This document shows, in pieces, positions 6,605 to 15,364 of a stretch of 32,631 nt of DNA. Both the position numbers and the translations under genes were made by a program. Each line of letters begins with the position of its first letter. Positions within the stretch are counted from its first letter, which is position 1. The notes under the pieces were generated by a model that did not search any database, had not been told where the DNA came from, and saw only the letters and a program-made list of their open reading frames with translations. Source of the DNA: Metaruminococcus_A sp003150405 (lineage in GTDB: Bacteria > Bacillota > Clostridia > Oscillospirales > Ruminococcaceae); NCBI GenBank assembly GCA_902489745.1, contig CABUBB010000024.1, forward strand, positions 1 to 32,631. The letters are read 5' to 3'.

Positions 6605-7918
6605 TTATTCCACAGGCTGCGCCTTGCGTTTTTTCTTCTGCCCGAAGTTGAGCCGGATGGTGAAGATGCGGTCTCCGGAGAACAGCTTGATGGCAAGAGT
6701 CATTACCACCGCAAGGAAGATGATTTGATAAAGCAGCCCGCCGAAATAGAGGGTGTAGTTGTCAAAAATCATGTTGTTGGAGGCAATAAAGGTGTGGGTA
6801 AACGGAATGATGTACATGAAAATACGCAGCGGCATTGCTACCGTGTTGATGTCAAAGAACATGGTCATCAGGTATGGAATGAGCAGGGCGAACATCAGCG
6901 GGGTAATGGCGGTCTGTGCGCTTTTGACGTCGCTTGCCAGCGCGCCGAGGATCATACTCACTGCAAGCGCAATCAGAATGGTAAGAAAGAGCTGCAAACC
7001 GACGAGCAGGTAATCCACCGGGCTCAGGGTAATGCCTAGGCTGGCGAGCGAATCCCCCAGCGAGTTGGACAATCCTTCGGCGGCGGGGCCCATCAAGCCG
7101 TTCATGTAGCTGGAGAAGCCCACCATGTAGACGGCGGCCATCAGCAGGGAAACAATGCCGGCGCCGCACATCTTGGCCGAGAGGACCGAAAGGCGGGAAA
7201 CCGGGGTGCAGAGCAGTGTCTCCAGGGTTTTATCGCCCTTTTCGGTTGCGATAGCAGAGGACACCATTTGGGATGCAAAGATGACTAGAATAAAGACCAC
7301 CAGCGGCACGAACATGCTCTGCTGCATGGCAAAGCCCGAAAGCGCCGAGGCACTGACGTGGCTGTAGTTGTCGCCGACAAAGGTGGTATCGCTTGAGACA
7401 ACCGGCGTTTTCAGGAAGGATGGATCCGCTTTTGCGCCGTCCGCGAGGTTTTGGGCAATCAAGGTGTTGGAGACCGACTCATTGATGAGCTCAATGACGG
7501 CCGAGCTGTTGCCGGACGAAAACATTTTGGTCATCCCCATGGAGGTAAAGGTAGAGTAGACACCGATGGTAGCCGGCTCTCCGGACTGGATAGAGGACGC
7601 AAAGCCCTCTGGGATGACGAGGAGGTCGTAATCCCCCTGCGGTTTGAAGGTGAGTTCGCCCTCTGCCGCGGTGTTGGGCGTTTCGTTTACCACGGTGAAT
7701 CCTGCCTGTTCCAACGCGGCAATGCTGCTTTTCGAGAGGCCGGAATTGTCCATATCCACAAGGTGGACGGTGCCTGCGTCCTCGCTGCTTTCGGAGGTAA
7801 CGCCGCTCATAACCTGCCCGAGAATGAAAAAGACTGCAAGGCCGACACACATGCCAATAATGGTGGTCAGGCTGAGCATTTCACGGAGTTCTTTTTTAAG
7901 AAGGGTAACAAATTTCAT
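6605..7918 (-). CDS. ABC-2 type transporter permease
   Basis: This 437-residue membrane protein follows the ABC-2/NatB-YhaP plan. It has one N-terminal helix (about residues 18-40, TTIIGMCVGLAVFFILG), a large extracytoplasmic domain to about 205, then five to six helices (about 205-420) and a basic tail. It begins within the last codons of the ATPase gene with an ATGA overlap, so the pair is translationally coupled and should form one exporter. Family members export sodium, drugs, lipids or peptides; nothing here fixes the substrate. The segment ATEKGDKTLETLLCTPVSR between the second and third helices is the typical ABC-2 coupling region. Confidence 0.9.
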   Translation of the reverse strand: MKFVTLLKKELREMLSLTTIIGMCVGLAVFFILGQVMSGVTSESSEDAGTVHLVDMDNSGLSKSSIAALEQAGFTVVNETPNTAAEGELTFKPQGDYDLLVIPEGFASSIQSGEPATIGVYSTFTSMGMTKMFSSGNSSAVIELINESVSNTLIAQNLADGAKADPSFLKTPVVSSDTTFVGDNYSHVSASALSGFAMQQSMFVPLVVFILVIFASQMVSSAIATEKGDKTLETLLCTPVSRLSVLSAKMCGAGIVSLLMAAVYMVGFSSYMNGLMGPAAEGLSNSLGDSLASLGITLSPVDYLLVGLQLFLTILIALAVSMILGALASDVKSAQTAITPLMFALLIPYLMTMFFDINTVAMPLRIFMYIIPFTHTFIASNNMIFDNYTLYFGGLLYQIIFLAVVMTLAIKLFSGDRIFTIRLNFGQKKKRKAQPVE

Positions 7919-8643
7919 TCGCCCTGCACCGCCCTTTCAAAGACTTCTTCCAGGTTGTTTGCTTGGTAGCGCGCTTTCAGCTCGTCCGGCTTGCCGGTGA
8001 CGAGCAGCCGCCCTTTGTTGATGATACCCACCCGGTCCGAGACAAACTCAATTTCCAGCATGTTGTGGCTGGAGATGAGGAAGCTCATCCCTTCATCGGC
8101 AAGGGAGCGGATCATCCGGCGGATTTCCAGCGCGTTGATGATATCCAGCCCGGAGGTGGGTTCATCCAGCATGGCGAGCGCAGGGCGGGTCATCACGGCG
8201 CGGGCCAGCAGCAGCTTGCGGATCATACCGCGGGAATAGCTGGCAATTTTATCTCCCAGGCGGTCGCCGAGCTTTGCAATATCCACCGCACGGTCCACAT
8301 ACTCCTTTTGTTTTGCGGCGTTAGAGTCAAACAGGGCGGCCATGAATTTGAGATAGCCGAGCCCGGTCATATTCTTGTAGGCGCCTGCTTCATCCGGCAG
8401 GTAGGTAATACGCTCCCGCACCTTTGCAGGCTCCCGGACAATGCTGTATCCGTCAACAACGGCGTCGCCGCCGGTTGGTGTGAGCAGGGTTGCAATCATG
8501 CGGATGGTGGTGGTTTTTCCGGCACCGTTCGGCCCAATTAATGCGAATACTTCGCCTTTTCCGACCTCGAAGCTGACGTTTTTGGCGCCCTGAACCTTTG
8601 CGTATTTTTTGCTTAACGCTTTTACTTCCAGCGTGACTTCCAT
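7915..8643 (-). CDS. ABC transporter ATP-binding protein (NatA/CcmA type)
   Basis: This 242-residue ATPase has Walker A GPNGAGKTT (about residues 38-46), a Q-loop replaced by YLPDEAGAYKNMTG, the signature YSRGMIRKL, Walker B ALAMLDEPTSGLD and the switch SSHNM. The signature is SRGM in place of SGGQ, as in the NatA-like subgroup that pairs with ABC-2 permeases. The first gene of a three-gene operon with the permease and an SDR, it starts at ATG 8643 about 12 nt after AAAGGAGG. On the minus strand a weak TTTATC/TAGAAT pair with a 17-bp spacer lies upstream. It energises export by the coupled permease. Confidence 0.93.
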   Translation of the reverse strand: MEVTLEVKALSKKYAKVQGAKNVSFEVGKGEVFALIGPNGAGKTTTIRMIATLLTPTGGDAVVDGYSIVREPAKVRERITYLPDEAGAYKNMTGLGYLKFMAALFDSNAAKQKEYVDRAVDIAKLGDRLGDKIASYSRGMIRKLLLARAVMTRPALAMLDEPTSGLDIINALEIRRMIRSLADEGMSFLISSHNMLEIEFVSDRVGIINKGRLLVTGKPDELKARYQANNLEEVFERAVQGE

Positions 8644-9021
8644 AAGCGGAATCCGCCTCCTTTCATATCGGCTTCTATTCTACCACGCATTGGAGGGAAG
8701 ATAAAGTAAAATATAGCGCCTTAATTAAATTTTAAGAGAATTTTGGCCATTGTTGCATATATAGCCCCCGTCTGCAAATCAGGCGGGGGCTATATATTCC
8801 TGGAATATGAAAACAATAAAACGGTGAAAGCAACGCAGGTTTGCATACCGAAAGGGCCAGCAGCAGGCGATGCTGAACAAGGCGCTGGTGTTCGGCGTAC
8901 CGGGCTTTTATGTAGCCTTAGAGTACGTAAAGAAGGTTCGTGCAAGCCAAATGTCTAGGGTTGTTTTTGACGTTTGCTGTTGATTTAAAAGCACAGGATT
9001 TGAGACGGCCCTGCACAATGC
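8644..9021. other. Intergenic region between the ABC operon and the glycan operon
   Basis: About 380 bp. It holds the upstream region of the ABC operon, a long hairpin at 8757-8797, and little else. A stop-free frame at 8828-8983 with an internal ATG at 8870 would encode about 37 residues (begins MLNKALVFGVPGFYVALEYV) but has no good ribosome site. I regard it as chance or a gene remnant. Confidence 0.4.
8757..8797. repeat. Long inverted repeat, candidate end of the glycan operon
   Basis: ATATATAGCCCCCG (8757-8770) pairs perfectly with CGGGGGCTATATAT (8784-8797), and inner CTG/CAG extends the stem around a CAAAT loop. It lies 225 bp beyond the last glycan gene on the minus strand. It lacks a proper T run, so terminator function is only likely. 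Confidence 0.6.
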
Positions 9022-10215
9022 TCATACCGTTTGTTTAAAAAAGAGCTGTTTTCCTTTTGCGGCGACAAAATTATAACTCCCCTCCAATACAAGCGCAGAT
9101 AGGTAGGATAGTAGAAATACGGCGGGCACGGTTAAAACAATAAATAACAGCCGGTCATAAAAGGAAGAGACAAACGGAACTAGAATAAAGCCGTAAATGG
9201 TGCGGTCGTAGATCCATGAAATTAAAAACATGGAATAAGAAACTCTTGAAACACTGGAGACAAAACGGCACAAAAAGTGAACGCGCGGTGCTTTCACCTG
9301 GTACAGCAGCAGAAAAAGCATGACGGTGATCAGCAGATAGAAAAAATCTCCATATTCTACGGCTGCGCTGCCCAGCTTTTGACCGTAGCGGGTCAGGAAC
9401 AGTAAAACGGCGCCCAATACGGAAACGATGAAAATTCCCGCAATTAATACCCCTTTGCGCAGGCAGGGTTTGTAAATGGAAATATAGGCACCTAAAAGAT
9501 AGTAGACGATAGGGTAAAAATCTTTCCAATAGTTTGAAACCTGCAGCCCAATTCGGCCGAAAAACACCGGAAGTGAAAACACAAGGATAAGGCTCAACAG
9601 CAATATATGAAACTGTTTTTTGCTTTTTAACCCATGGATCATCATATTCAAAAATGGGACCAGCACAAATAAGCCTATGTAAGCCCTAAGGTACCAGCTA
9701 TAAGTATTTGCGGAAAAATTGGTAAAGGAAAACAGCCAGTCTACGGTGGATAGCTGCTCATGATAGACAAAAATCCGGTACAGGTTGCACATGGTTCCAA
9801 TGACCAGGAACAGCACCAGCAAACGGATGATTTTAGCGTAGTAGCTTCGGACCGGCGTTTTATTTTTCATGAGATAACCGCTGAGCATGAAAAACAGCGG
9901 GACACAAGAGGTTATAATTTCCCGGAAAGCGGTGGCAATAAAGTAGCGTTCTCCGTAGATTGGCACATTGATATACCCAACTCTTGCAAAAAAGTGGGCG
10001 CACATGACAAATAGAATTGCCAAAAAACGAATGAGATCCAAGCCAAAATAGCGGCCGCCTGCTGTTGCCTGCCCGGCTGCTTCTCCACTAGAATTGCGGG
10101 CAAAAACAAAACGTTTGATTTTGTCACCGCATTTGTGAATACTGCCTAAAGAGGAAGAGTCAGTACCCCCCCCCGTTAATTTTTTAACAATTTGTGCATT
10201 GTGCTGAATTTTCAT
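9022..10215 (-). CDS. Acyltransferase-3 family membrane protein with 5' poly-G tract (frame ON)
   Basis: This 397-residue membrane protein of the Acyl_transf_3 (OafA/YrhL) family acylates, often acetylates, extracytoplasmic glycans. The R-x10-H motif is present as R63 (LDLIRFLA) and H74 (MCAHFF), followed by about ten hydrophobic helices and PLFFMLSGYL. I chose ATG 10215, which follows GGGGGAG; the frame upstream is shared with the end of the previous gene. Residues 7-28 (AQIVKKLTGGGTDSSSLG...) are encoded by a segment repeated in the previous gene. It contains a run of nine G (plus-strand C at 10166-10174). With nine G the frame stays open; ten gives TAC TGA and eight also leads to a stop. 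The gene overlaps its neighbour by 32 nt and is last in the operon. Confidence 0.9.
   Translation of the reverse strand: MKIQHNAQIVKKLTGGGTDSSSLGSIHKCGDKIKRFVFARNSSGEAAGQATAGGRYFGLDLIRFLAILFVMCAHFFARVGYINVPIYGERYFIATAFREIITSCVPLFFMLSGYLMKNKTPVRSYYAKIIRLLVLFLVIGTMCNLYRIFVYHEQLSTVDWLFSFTNFSANTYSWYLRAYIGLFVLVPFLNMMIHGLKSKKQFHILLLSLILVFSLPVFFGRIGLQVSNYWKDFYPIVYYLLGAYISIYKPCLRKGVLIAGIFIVSVLGAVLLFLTRYGQKLGSAAVEYGDFFYLLITVMLFLLLYQVKAPRVHFLCRFVSSVSRVSYSMFLISWIYDRTIYGFILVPFVSSFYDRLLFIVLTVPAVFLLSYLSALVLEGSYNFVAAKGKQLFFKQTV
10131..10198 (-). repeat. Repeat copy 1 with poly-G tract, in the ON acyltransferase gene
   Basis: 68 bp nearly identical to 11374-11440: one substitution and one extra base next to the homopolymer. 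On the coding strand it runs from TGCACAAATTGTTAAAAAAT through the nine-G tract (plus-strand C at 10166-10174) to TTCACAAAT. The two genes are otherwise different, so the module was copied or kept for its own sake. Confidence 0.93.
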
Positions 10216-11457
10216 GGTCTCCCCCGTTTTTATGCTGATTCTTGAAGAATTTCTCATCGGCAGAAAGCACCAGCTTTTCCACACCGTATTTTACAAGCAG
10301 CGGCAGTGCGACACCCACAACAACATACACCATGGCGAATTGCGGAAGATTTGGGGAATAGGTATACCAAATATTCGTCTGAAATGCGTGCTGGTCAAAC
10401 CCAGCAAGATTTAGCGAGCCGGACAGTCCCCATAGAATACAGTTTACGGCAAAAAACGAAAAAGGATGGTGCATCATGACCGTCCAAGTGTTCTGCCCGA
10501 CATAACGTATAACTCGGTTACCTTTGAAGGCTCGCGCCAGTACTTTGGAAACGCCCAGCCAGAAGCCAATCCCAGTAAAAGAGGAAAGAAACGGAAGAAG
10601 TACAAATTTCGGGAAAGACAGCCCGGACACATTAAAAAACAAACTTGGAAAACCCTTTAGCAGGCACATTTGCACCAGAAAAATAACGCTGAAATACAGC
10701 AGGTAGTTTTTAAAAAGTTTTTGTTCCAAATATTTCTTATACAAAAAGCCAAGCTGGTAAAAAGGCAGAAAGAAGGCGACACGAATCGGGGTTGAAAACG
10801 CACCGTATGCGGTTCCGGTTTCCCACAGCACCCGTGCAGCATACACCCCGGCAAGTCCGGCCAGTAAAAATAGCAGTAGATGGAGAAGCTCCTGCCGGAA
10901 ACGGAGTAACCCAAACAGCTTTCTTAGCAGGACAAATACAACCTGTACACAGAACAGGGCTGGAACAAACCAGGCTGGTAGCATCAATATAAAAGAATCT
11001 TCATGAACCCAGGGGTCTACAAAAAAATTGTACAGGCTGAACGGCTTTCCATAGGCTATGACGTTCGCATTCAGCAGCAATGTTGTTATGGCCGCATAAA
11101 CAATACGCCATAGAAAATATGGCAGCAACAGGGTTTTCGCTTTGCGCAAAATAAAAGAGAAGATTTTTTCTTCCGAATTAATGCGGTAAAAATACCCGGA
11201 AATGAATACAAACAGTGGCATATGATAAGAGTAAATGGGGAACCAGTCCGAAAAAAAGGAAAAAGCCCCTTCTTTGCCATGCCCAATCACGACTGAAAGA
11301 ATTGCTATGGTTTGTAAAACAAGAAATTCCTGGTTTAAAACAGCGTTCCGCTTTTTGCGGACTTTCTCCGCATATTTGTGAATACTGCCTAAAGAGGAAG
11401 AGCCAGTCCCCCCCCCGTTAATTTTTTAACAATTTGTGCAGGTTGACGAAAACCCAT
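10184..11457 (-). CDS. Acyltransferase-family protein, out of frame at a 5' poly-G tract (frame OFF)
   Basis: The natural start is ATG 11457, 10 nt after the flippase stop and preceded by GGGGAAAGAG. From there the frame reads MGFRQPAQIVKKLTGGG and hits TAG at 11389-11391, because the tract (plus-strand C at 11408-11416) has nine G. With ten G the frame continues uninterrupted to the stop at 10184, giving about 424 residues. The body begins LQTIAILSVVIGH, then HMPLFVFISGYF and many helices, typical of Acyl_transf_3 proteins. Without the shift, only a truncated frame from GTG 11290 would be called, lacking half of the first helix. The usual R/K of the R-x10-H motif is Q here (Q49/H60 in the restored protein). 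A homopolymer sequencing error would look the same. Confidence 0.8.
11374..11440 (-). repeat. Repeat copy 2 with poly-G tract, in the OFF acyltransferase gene
   Basis: 67-bp partner of 10131-10198, in direct orientation and 1.24 kb away. The tract is nine G on the coding strand, followed by ACT instead of TACT. That missing base is why nine G means OFF here and ON in the other copy. Confidence 0.93.
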
Positions 11458-11467
11458 ACTCTTTCCC

Positions 11468-12910
11468 CTATTTCGCATGATTTTTTTTCAGTTTTAATGC
11501 CGCTTTTTTGGCAATAGAAAAAACAAACGGATCCCGAAGCAGCAAAAGCAGCCCGATATAGACTACAACTCCAACGGTGATTTCAATGAAGGTAGCCCAA
11601 ATTGTAGAGGGCAGCAAAATAGAAACACCCCAAATAGCTGCCAGCATAATCCCGCCGCAAATAAAGTTTTTGACCGAATAACGGAACACAGACAGGCTGA
11701 TATCCTTCCGGGCAAACCAGAATTGCAGGGCTGTTACACCGCCTTCCGCCAGCAAAGTGGCAAAGGAAGCCCCCTTTGCACCAAAAGAGGGGATGAATAA
11801 GAAATTAAAACTCACATTGATGCAGGCGCCCGCCACAACCGATGCCGTATAATACTTTACCCGTTTCGTCGGAATCAGGTACTGCTTACTAATGAGCGAA
11901 CTCAGGCCAATTAATACAACAATGGGGCTAATCCAATTCATCAATATAGAAACTTCGTCCCAGCCTTCGCCAAAAAACCAGGGGACAAAATCGTTTGAAA
12001 TACCGATGATTCCAAACATAATGGGGATGGCAAGAAAAAACGTAAACCGGAAAGAATTTGCTAGGTACGATTGAATTTTTTCTTTGTTGTTTTCTTTATA
12101 AGTATTCGCAATTCTGGAAAGCATAACCCCTCCCAGCGAGGTGACAATGGCCAGGGTAAGCTTGCTCATTTTTTCAGCCTGGGAATAAAACCCTACCTGC
12201 GAATTGGTGGATAAAAGGCCAAGCATGGTTTTGTCGAGCTGAGTATAGACCGAAATGGCGATTTGCGGAACAAACATACCTAAGGCCGGCCAAAGGTGGC
12301 GAAGCATTTCAGAAAAGCTGAATCCGCCTTTTACTAGGAGCTTGGGCAGCCCAATCCAGAGAGATAAATTGCCCAGAAAAACGGTTGCCGCATAGCACCA
12401 GATATAAATATCCAGCTGCTCTTTGGTTTTAACGAACAGGAAGATCAATGCAACGCCGGAAAGCTTAATAATAAAGTTGCGGATTGCAACCATCTTAAAG
12501 TTTTCCAGCCCCTGGAAGAACCAGCTGATGTCAAAAACAGCGGCGACAATTTCCACAAGAAAAATGAGATAGTATTCCTGGTATGGTGAATGGGCGGCAA
12601 TCCCAAAATAGTAGACCAAAAGACTGAGCGAGACGGTAATTAACCGCAGCAGCACCAGCTCCCAGAAAACACGGCTGCGTTTCTGGGGGTCGTTCTGGCA
12701 ATAGGCGATTTCACGCTGCCCATACATATTTAAGCCAATGCAGCCAAACAGGATGAAATAATTTACAATGGATTGGGTATAGTTGAAGATCCCCACATTA
12801 TCCGACCCCAGTACACGGGAAACATATGGGGTTGTAATAAGCGGCGTAAGAATGAGCAGTATTTGGTAGCTAACATTGTAAATGTAATTTTTTACGATTG
12901 ATTTAGGCAT
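11468..12910 (-). CDS. Polysaccharide flippase, Wzx/PST type
   Basis: This 480-residue membrane protein has about 12-14 hydrophobic helices and an N-terminus KNYIYNVSYQILLILTPLIT followed by TPYVSRVLGSDNVGIFNYTQS, characteristic of the RfbX/Wzx polysaccharide-transport family in the MOP superfamily. It should flip undecaprenyl-diphosphate-linked repeat units from the cytoplasmic to the outer face. It overlaps the Wzy-like gene upstream by 8 nt (ATG 12910, TAA 12903-12905), so the pair is translationally coupled. The acyltransferase genes follow directly. Its base composition is more A+T-rich than the housekeeping genes here, as is common for Wzx/Wzy genes. Confidence 0.93.
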   Translation of the reverse strand: MPKSIVKNYIYNVSYQILLILTPLITTPYVSRVLGSDNVGIFNYTQSIVNYFILFGCIGLNMYGQREIAYCQNDPQKRSRVFWELVLLRLITVSLSLLVYYFGIAAHSPYQEYYLIFLVEIVAAVFDISWFFQGLENFKMVAIRNFIIKLSGVALIFLFVKTKEQLDIYIWCYAATVFLGNLSLWIGLPKLLVKGGFSFSEMLRHLWPALGMFVPQIAISVYTQLDKTMLGLLSTNSQVGFYSQAEKMSKLTLAIVTSLGGVMLSRIANTYKENNKEKIQSYLANSFRFTFFLAIPIMFGIIGISNDFVPWFFGEGWDEVSILMNWISPIVVLIGLSSLISKQYLIPTKRVKYYTASVVAGACINVSFNFLFIPSFGAKGASFATLLAEGGVTALQFWFARKDISLSVFRYSVKNFICGGIMLAAIWGVSILLPSTIWATFIEITVGVVVYIGLLLLLRDPFVFSIAKKAALKLKKNHAK

Positions 12911-14207
12911 TTTTCTTTCCCTGCCATTTAGGCTTCACCTTTTGGCACCAAAGAATAAATTTTGTTGGCTTGCCATAGTTCAAAAGGTTTGGTTTATCCA
13001 CTTCATGCTGCTTTACTATTTCCGGTATAAAATATGCGGTAATCAGTATGAGATTAAAGTAAGAAACATGGAAATAGCTTTCTATGAGCATAACGAAAAA
13101 AATACTGAATACACACCAGGTCGCCAATGAAGACCAGCGGTGTTCCTGTGATTTATAAAGCTTCCGTCCAACAACTACACATAGAACAATAAACGCAATT
13201 AAGCCAATAATACCGGAGGTCAAAAGCAGCTCAATAACAACATTGTGCCCGTATTGAAATTTGTTGTTAAAAAAGATATGGCCGCGTTCAGCAATTCCAT
13301 ATCCAATAAGCGGGCTTTTCTGAATCAGCTCAAACGCCTGGTCCCACATGAGGGTTCTGCCGGTTAGCGTTAAACTTTTATGGAGTACATCCTCAATAAA
13401 GAAGGCAAAAATATTCTGAACCCGGAAGAATACCAGCCCAACGGTTAAAACAACATAAACAATTGAAAGAATTGAAACACGTACGAACCGGCGGGTTTTT
13501 TCCCAGTAAACAAATGGAAGGCCAATTAAGAAAAGGAACAGCCCTATCATACCGCCGGCAGACCAGACCATTAGCATGGTGACAACGGTGCATGCCATGA
13601 GTAAATAAGCCCAGGTTGTAATATAGCCGCGTAGATATTCTGAATAAAGGATTACAACCAGAAGGCCAAACAAAAAGCAGGGAATTAGGTAATTGTCAAT
13701 GCTGATAAAATTTACAGAGTAATTATAATAATCGGACTTTGCCATCCCGTTTGGGAAGAAAAGCAATAAAATAAAGTTAACCGCAATGTATGCGCTGATC
13801 AGAATAGCCCAGCTTTTCAAAAACAGCTTTGCCGAGTAGGTCACTAAAAGTTCACAGAGCAAAACAAGGGCAAGTATTGTAACAATAGAAACCGAATGCT
13901 TCCAAATCCCCCCATTGTTGTTAAAAATGCTGACGACAAGCCGCACAATTTGAAAGCCCACAAACGCCAAGACAAAGGAGGAGACTTTTTTTCGGCAGAT
14001 ATACATGGCGATAATGATTAGAAAGGAAACGACTTTAAGCACGGTAAGTGCCATATCAATCAGCGCCCATCCTCCTGACAGGTATTCTAGGATTGTGGGT
14101 TTTGTAAGAGGGATCAGGAGCAGGATTACAAGCCACCAACGGCTTAAAATAAACGGCGTTGCCGTCTGCTGTACCCAGCTGATGGGCCTTTCTATTGATT
14201 TTATCAC
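12903..14207 (-). CDS. O-antigen ligase/polymerase-like protein (Wzy type)
   Basis: This 434-residue protein has about 11 hydrophobic helices and a large outward loop near residues 290-345 that contains GRTLMWDQAFELIQKSPLIG and GIAERGH. That GR-x-x-x-W plus P-x-x-G-x-G pattern is the Wzy_C/O-antigen ligase (WaaL, RfaL) signature. In a Wzx-containing operon it is most likely the polymerase joining repeat units outside the membrane; ligase activity is the alternative. It starts at GTG 14207 after a strong AAAGGAGG, 19 nt after the alcohol dehydrogenase gene, and overlaps the flippase start. Confidence 0.88.
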   Translation of the reverse strand: MIKSIERPISWVQQTATPFILSRWWLVILLLIPLTKPTILEYLSGGWALIDMALTVLKVVSFLIIIAMYICRKKVSSFVLAFVGFQIVRLVVSIFNNNGGIWKHSVSIVTILALVLLCELLVTYSAKLFLKSWAILISAYIAVNFILLLFFPNGMAKSDYYNYSVNFISIDNYLIPCFLFGLLVVILYSEYLRGYITTWAYLLMACTVVTMLMVWSAGGMIGLFLFLIGLPFVYWEKTRRFVRVSILSIVYVVLTVGLVFFRVQNIFAFFIEDVLHKSLTLTGRTLMWDQAFELIQKSPLIGYGIAERGHIFFNNKFQYGHNVVIELLLTSGIIGLIAFIVLCVVVGRKLYKSQEHRWSSLATWCVFSIFFVMLIESYFHVSYFNLILITAYFIPEIVKQHEVDKPNLLNYGKPTKFILWCQKVKPKWQGKKNA

Positions 14208-14226
14208 GTTGTAAGCCTCCTTTACC

Positions 14227-15363
14227 CTATAAAACGCTTTTCAAAATTTCTTGGACGTCAAGTTCGCTTAAATCCACCGGGTTGTTGTCCATCCGGCCGG
14301 CGGTAAAGGCGTAGCGCACAATATTTTCAATATCGCCTTCCGAGATACCAAAGGTATGCAGGCGCAACTCGACGGTTCCTGTACAAACTGCGTCCATCCA
14401 TTTTTGGAGTCCGCCGTAGGGGGCGAAAACCGCTTCTAGTTCGTCGTAATTTGCTGTTTTTTCTTTATTGATTTCCGCCACCGCTGCAAGGGTCATTGCC
14501 GCGGCAAAGCCATGCGGCACGCCATGCAGGAAAGAGAGCGGGTAGGAAATGGAGTGGCAGGCGGTGGTGCGGGTCTGTGAAAAGGCAAGCCCGGCCAGCA
14601 GCGAGCCGCGGCAGAGCTTTTCACGCAGGCTGTAGTCCTGCGGATGGTTTAGCGCAGCCTCCAAATTCGCGGTGATTACCCGCACGGCCTCCAGCGAGAG
14701 ATCCTTTACAAGCGGATTGGTGTGCCGCGACCAGAAAGCCTCCACCGCATGGGCAACAGCGTCCAGCGCAGTCGAAAGCACCAGCTTTTTCGGCAGCGTA
14801 AGGGTCAAATCCGGCACAATGAGTGCCAGCGCCGGCTTTAAACCAGGGGCGTCAATGGAAAATTTGCTGGTTTTTCCGCAGTCCCAGACGGTTGCCCACT
14901 GGGTGACCTCTGAGCCGGTTCCCGCGGTGGAGGGAACCGCAATAATATCAACAAACGAGTTTTTTTTCTGGTAGGATTTGCTGCGGATAGCCTCGGTAAT
15001 CTCCTCTACGGTGTACGATGTGTTTTTCTCTTTCTCGTAAAAGGCGCTGACCGCTTTTGCAAGGTCAATGACGCTTCCGCCACCGATGGCAATAATCGCG
15101 TCCAAGTCATTTGCCCCGACCTCAGCCAAAGCCTCTTTCACATCATTCTGGTCGGGGTTGGCGACGTCGGTTTGGAGCCAGAGGAGAGAAAAGCGCTGCT
15201 CCATCTCCTTTAAAAAGCCGTGCAGCTCCCACCAGTCGGCGGCGTCTTTTCCCATGATGAGAAGAAGATGTTTGGCGTTCAGGTCAAGGAGGCGCCGCTT
15301 CATCTGTTCCAGATTTGCAAAGGCAATTTCGGCTGTGCACAGGGGTGAAAAGTTGTTTCCCAT
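14227..15363 (-). CDS. Iron-containing alcohol dehydrogenase, likely phosphonoacetaldehyde reductase
   Basis: This 378-residue group III alcohol dehydrogenase has the NAD(P) motif GGGSVIDLAK (residues 94-103) and metal ligands D201, H205, H270 and H284 in ALDAVAHAVEAF, HSISYP and HGVPHG. It follows the PEP mutase gene by 1 nt with GGAGGAAT as ribosome site. In known phosphonate pathways (PhpC/FomC-type enzymes) this family reduces phosphonoacetaldehyde to 2-hydroxyethylphosphonate. Since the operon encodes PEP mutase and phosphonopyruvate decarboxylase but no aminotransferase, I infer this reaction. Another aldehyde substrate is possible but less consistent with the position. Confidence 0.87.
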   Translation of the reverse strand: MGNNFSPLCTAEIAFANLEQMKRRLLDLNAKHLLLIMGKDAADWWELHGFLKEMEQRFSLLWLQTDVANPDQNDVKEALAEVGANDLDAIIAIGGGSVIDLAKAVSAFYEKEKNTSYTVEEITEAIRSKSYQKKNSFVDIIAVPSTAGTGSEVTQWATVWDCGKTSKFSIDAPGLKPALALIVPDLTLTLPKKLVLSTALDAVAHAVEAFWSRHTNPLVKDLSLEAVRVITANLEAALNHPQDYSLREKLCRGSLLAGLAFSQTRTTACHSISYPLSFLHGVPHGFAAAMTLAAVAEINKEKTANYDELEAVFAPYGGLQKWMDAVCTGTVELRLHTFGISEGDIENIVRYAFTAGRMDNNPVDLSELDVQEILKSVL

Positions 15364-15364
15364 T

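Noticed and set aside
8743..8958. 71-codon plus-strand frame across the 8757-8797 hairpin
   Set aside because: The start region is within the inverted repeat, no ribosome site is visible and the protein looks random.
11290..11440. Calling the upstream acyltransferase from GTG 11290 as the true gene
   Set aside because: That start cuts the first membrane helix and has no ribosome site, while ATG 11457 has one and is placed directly after the flippase gene; the poly-G shift explains the break.
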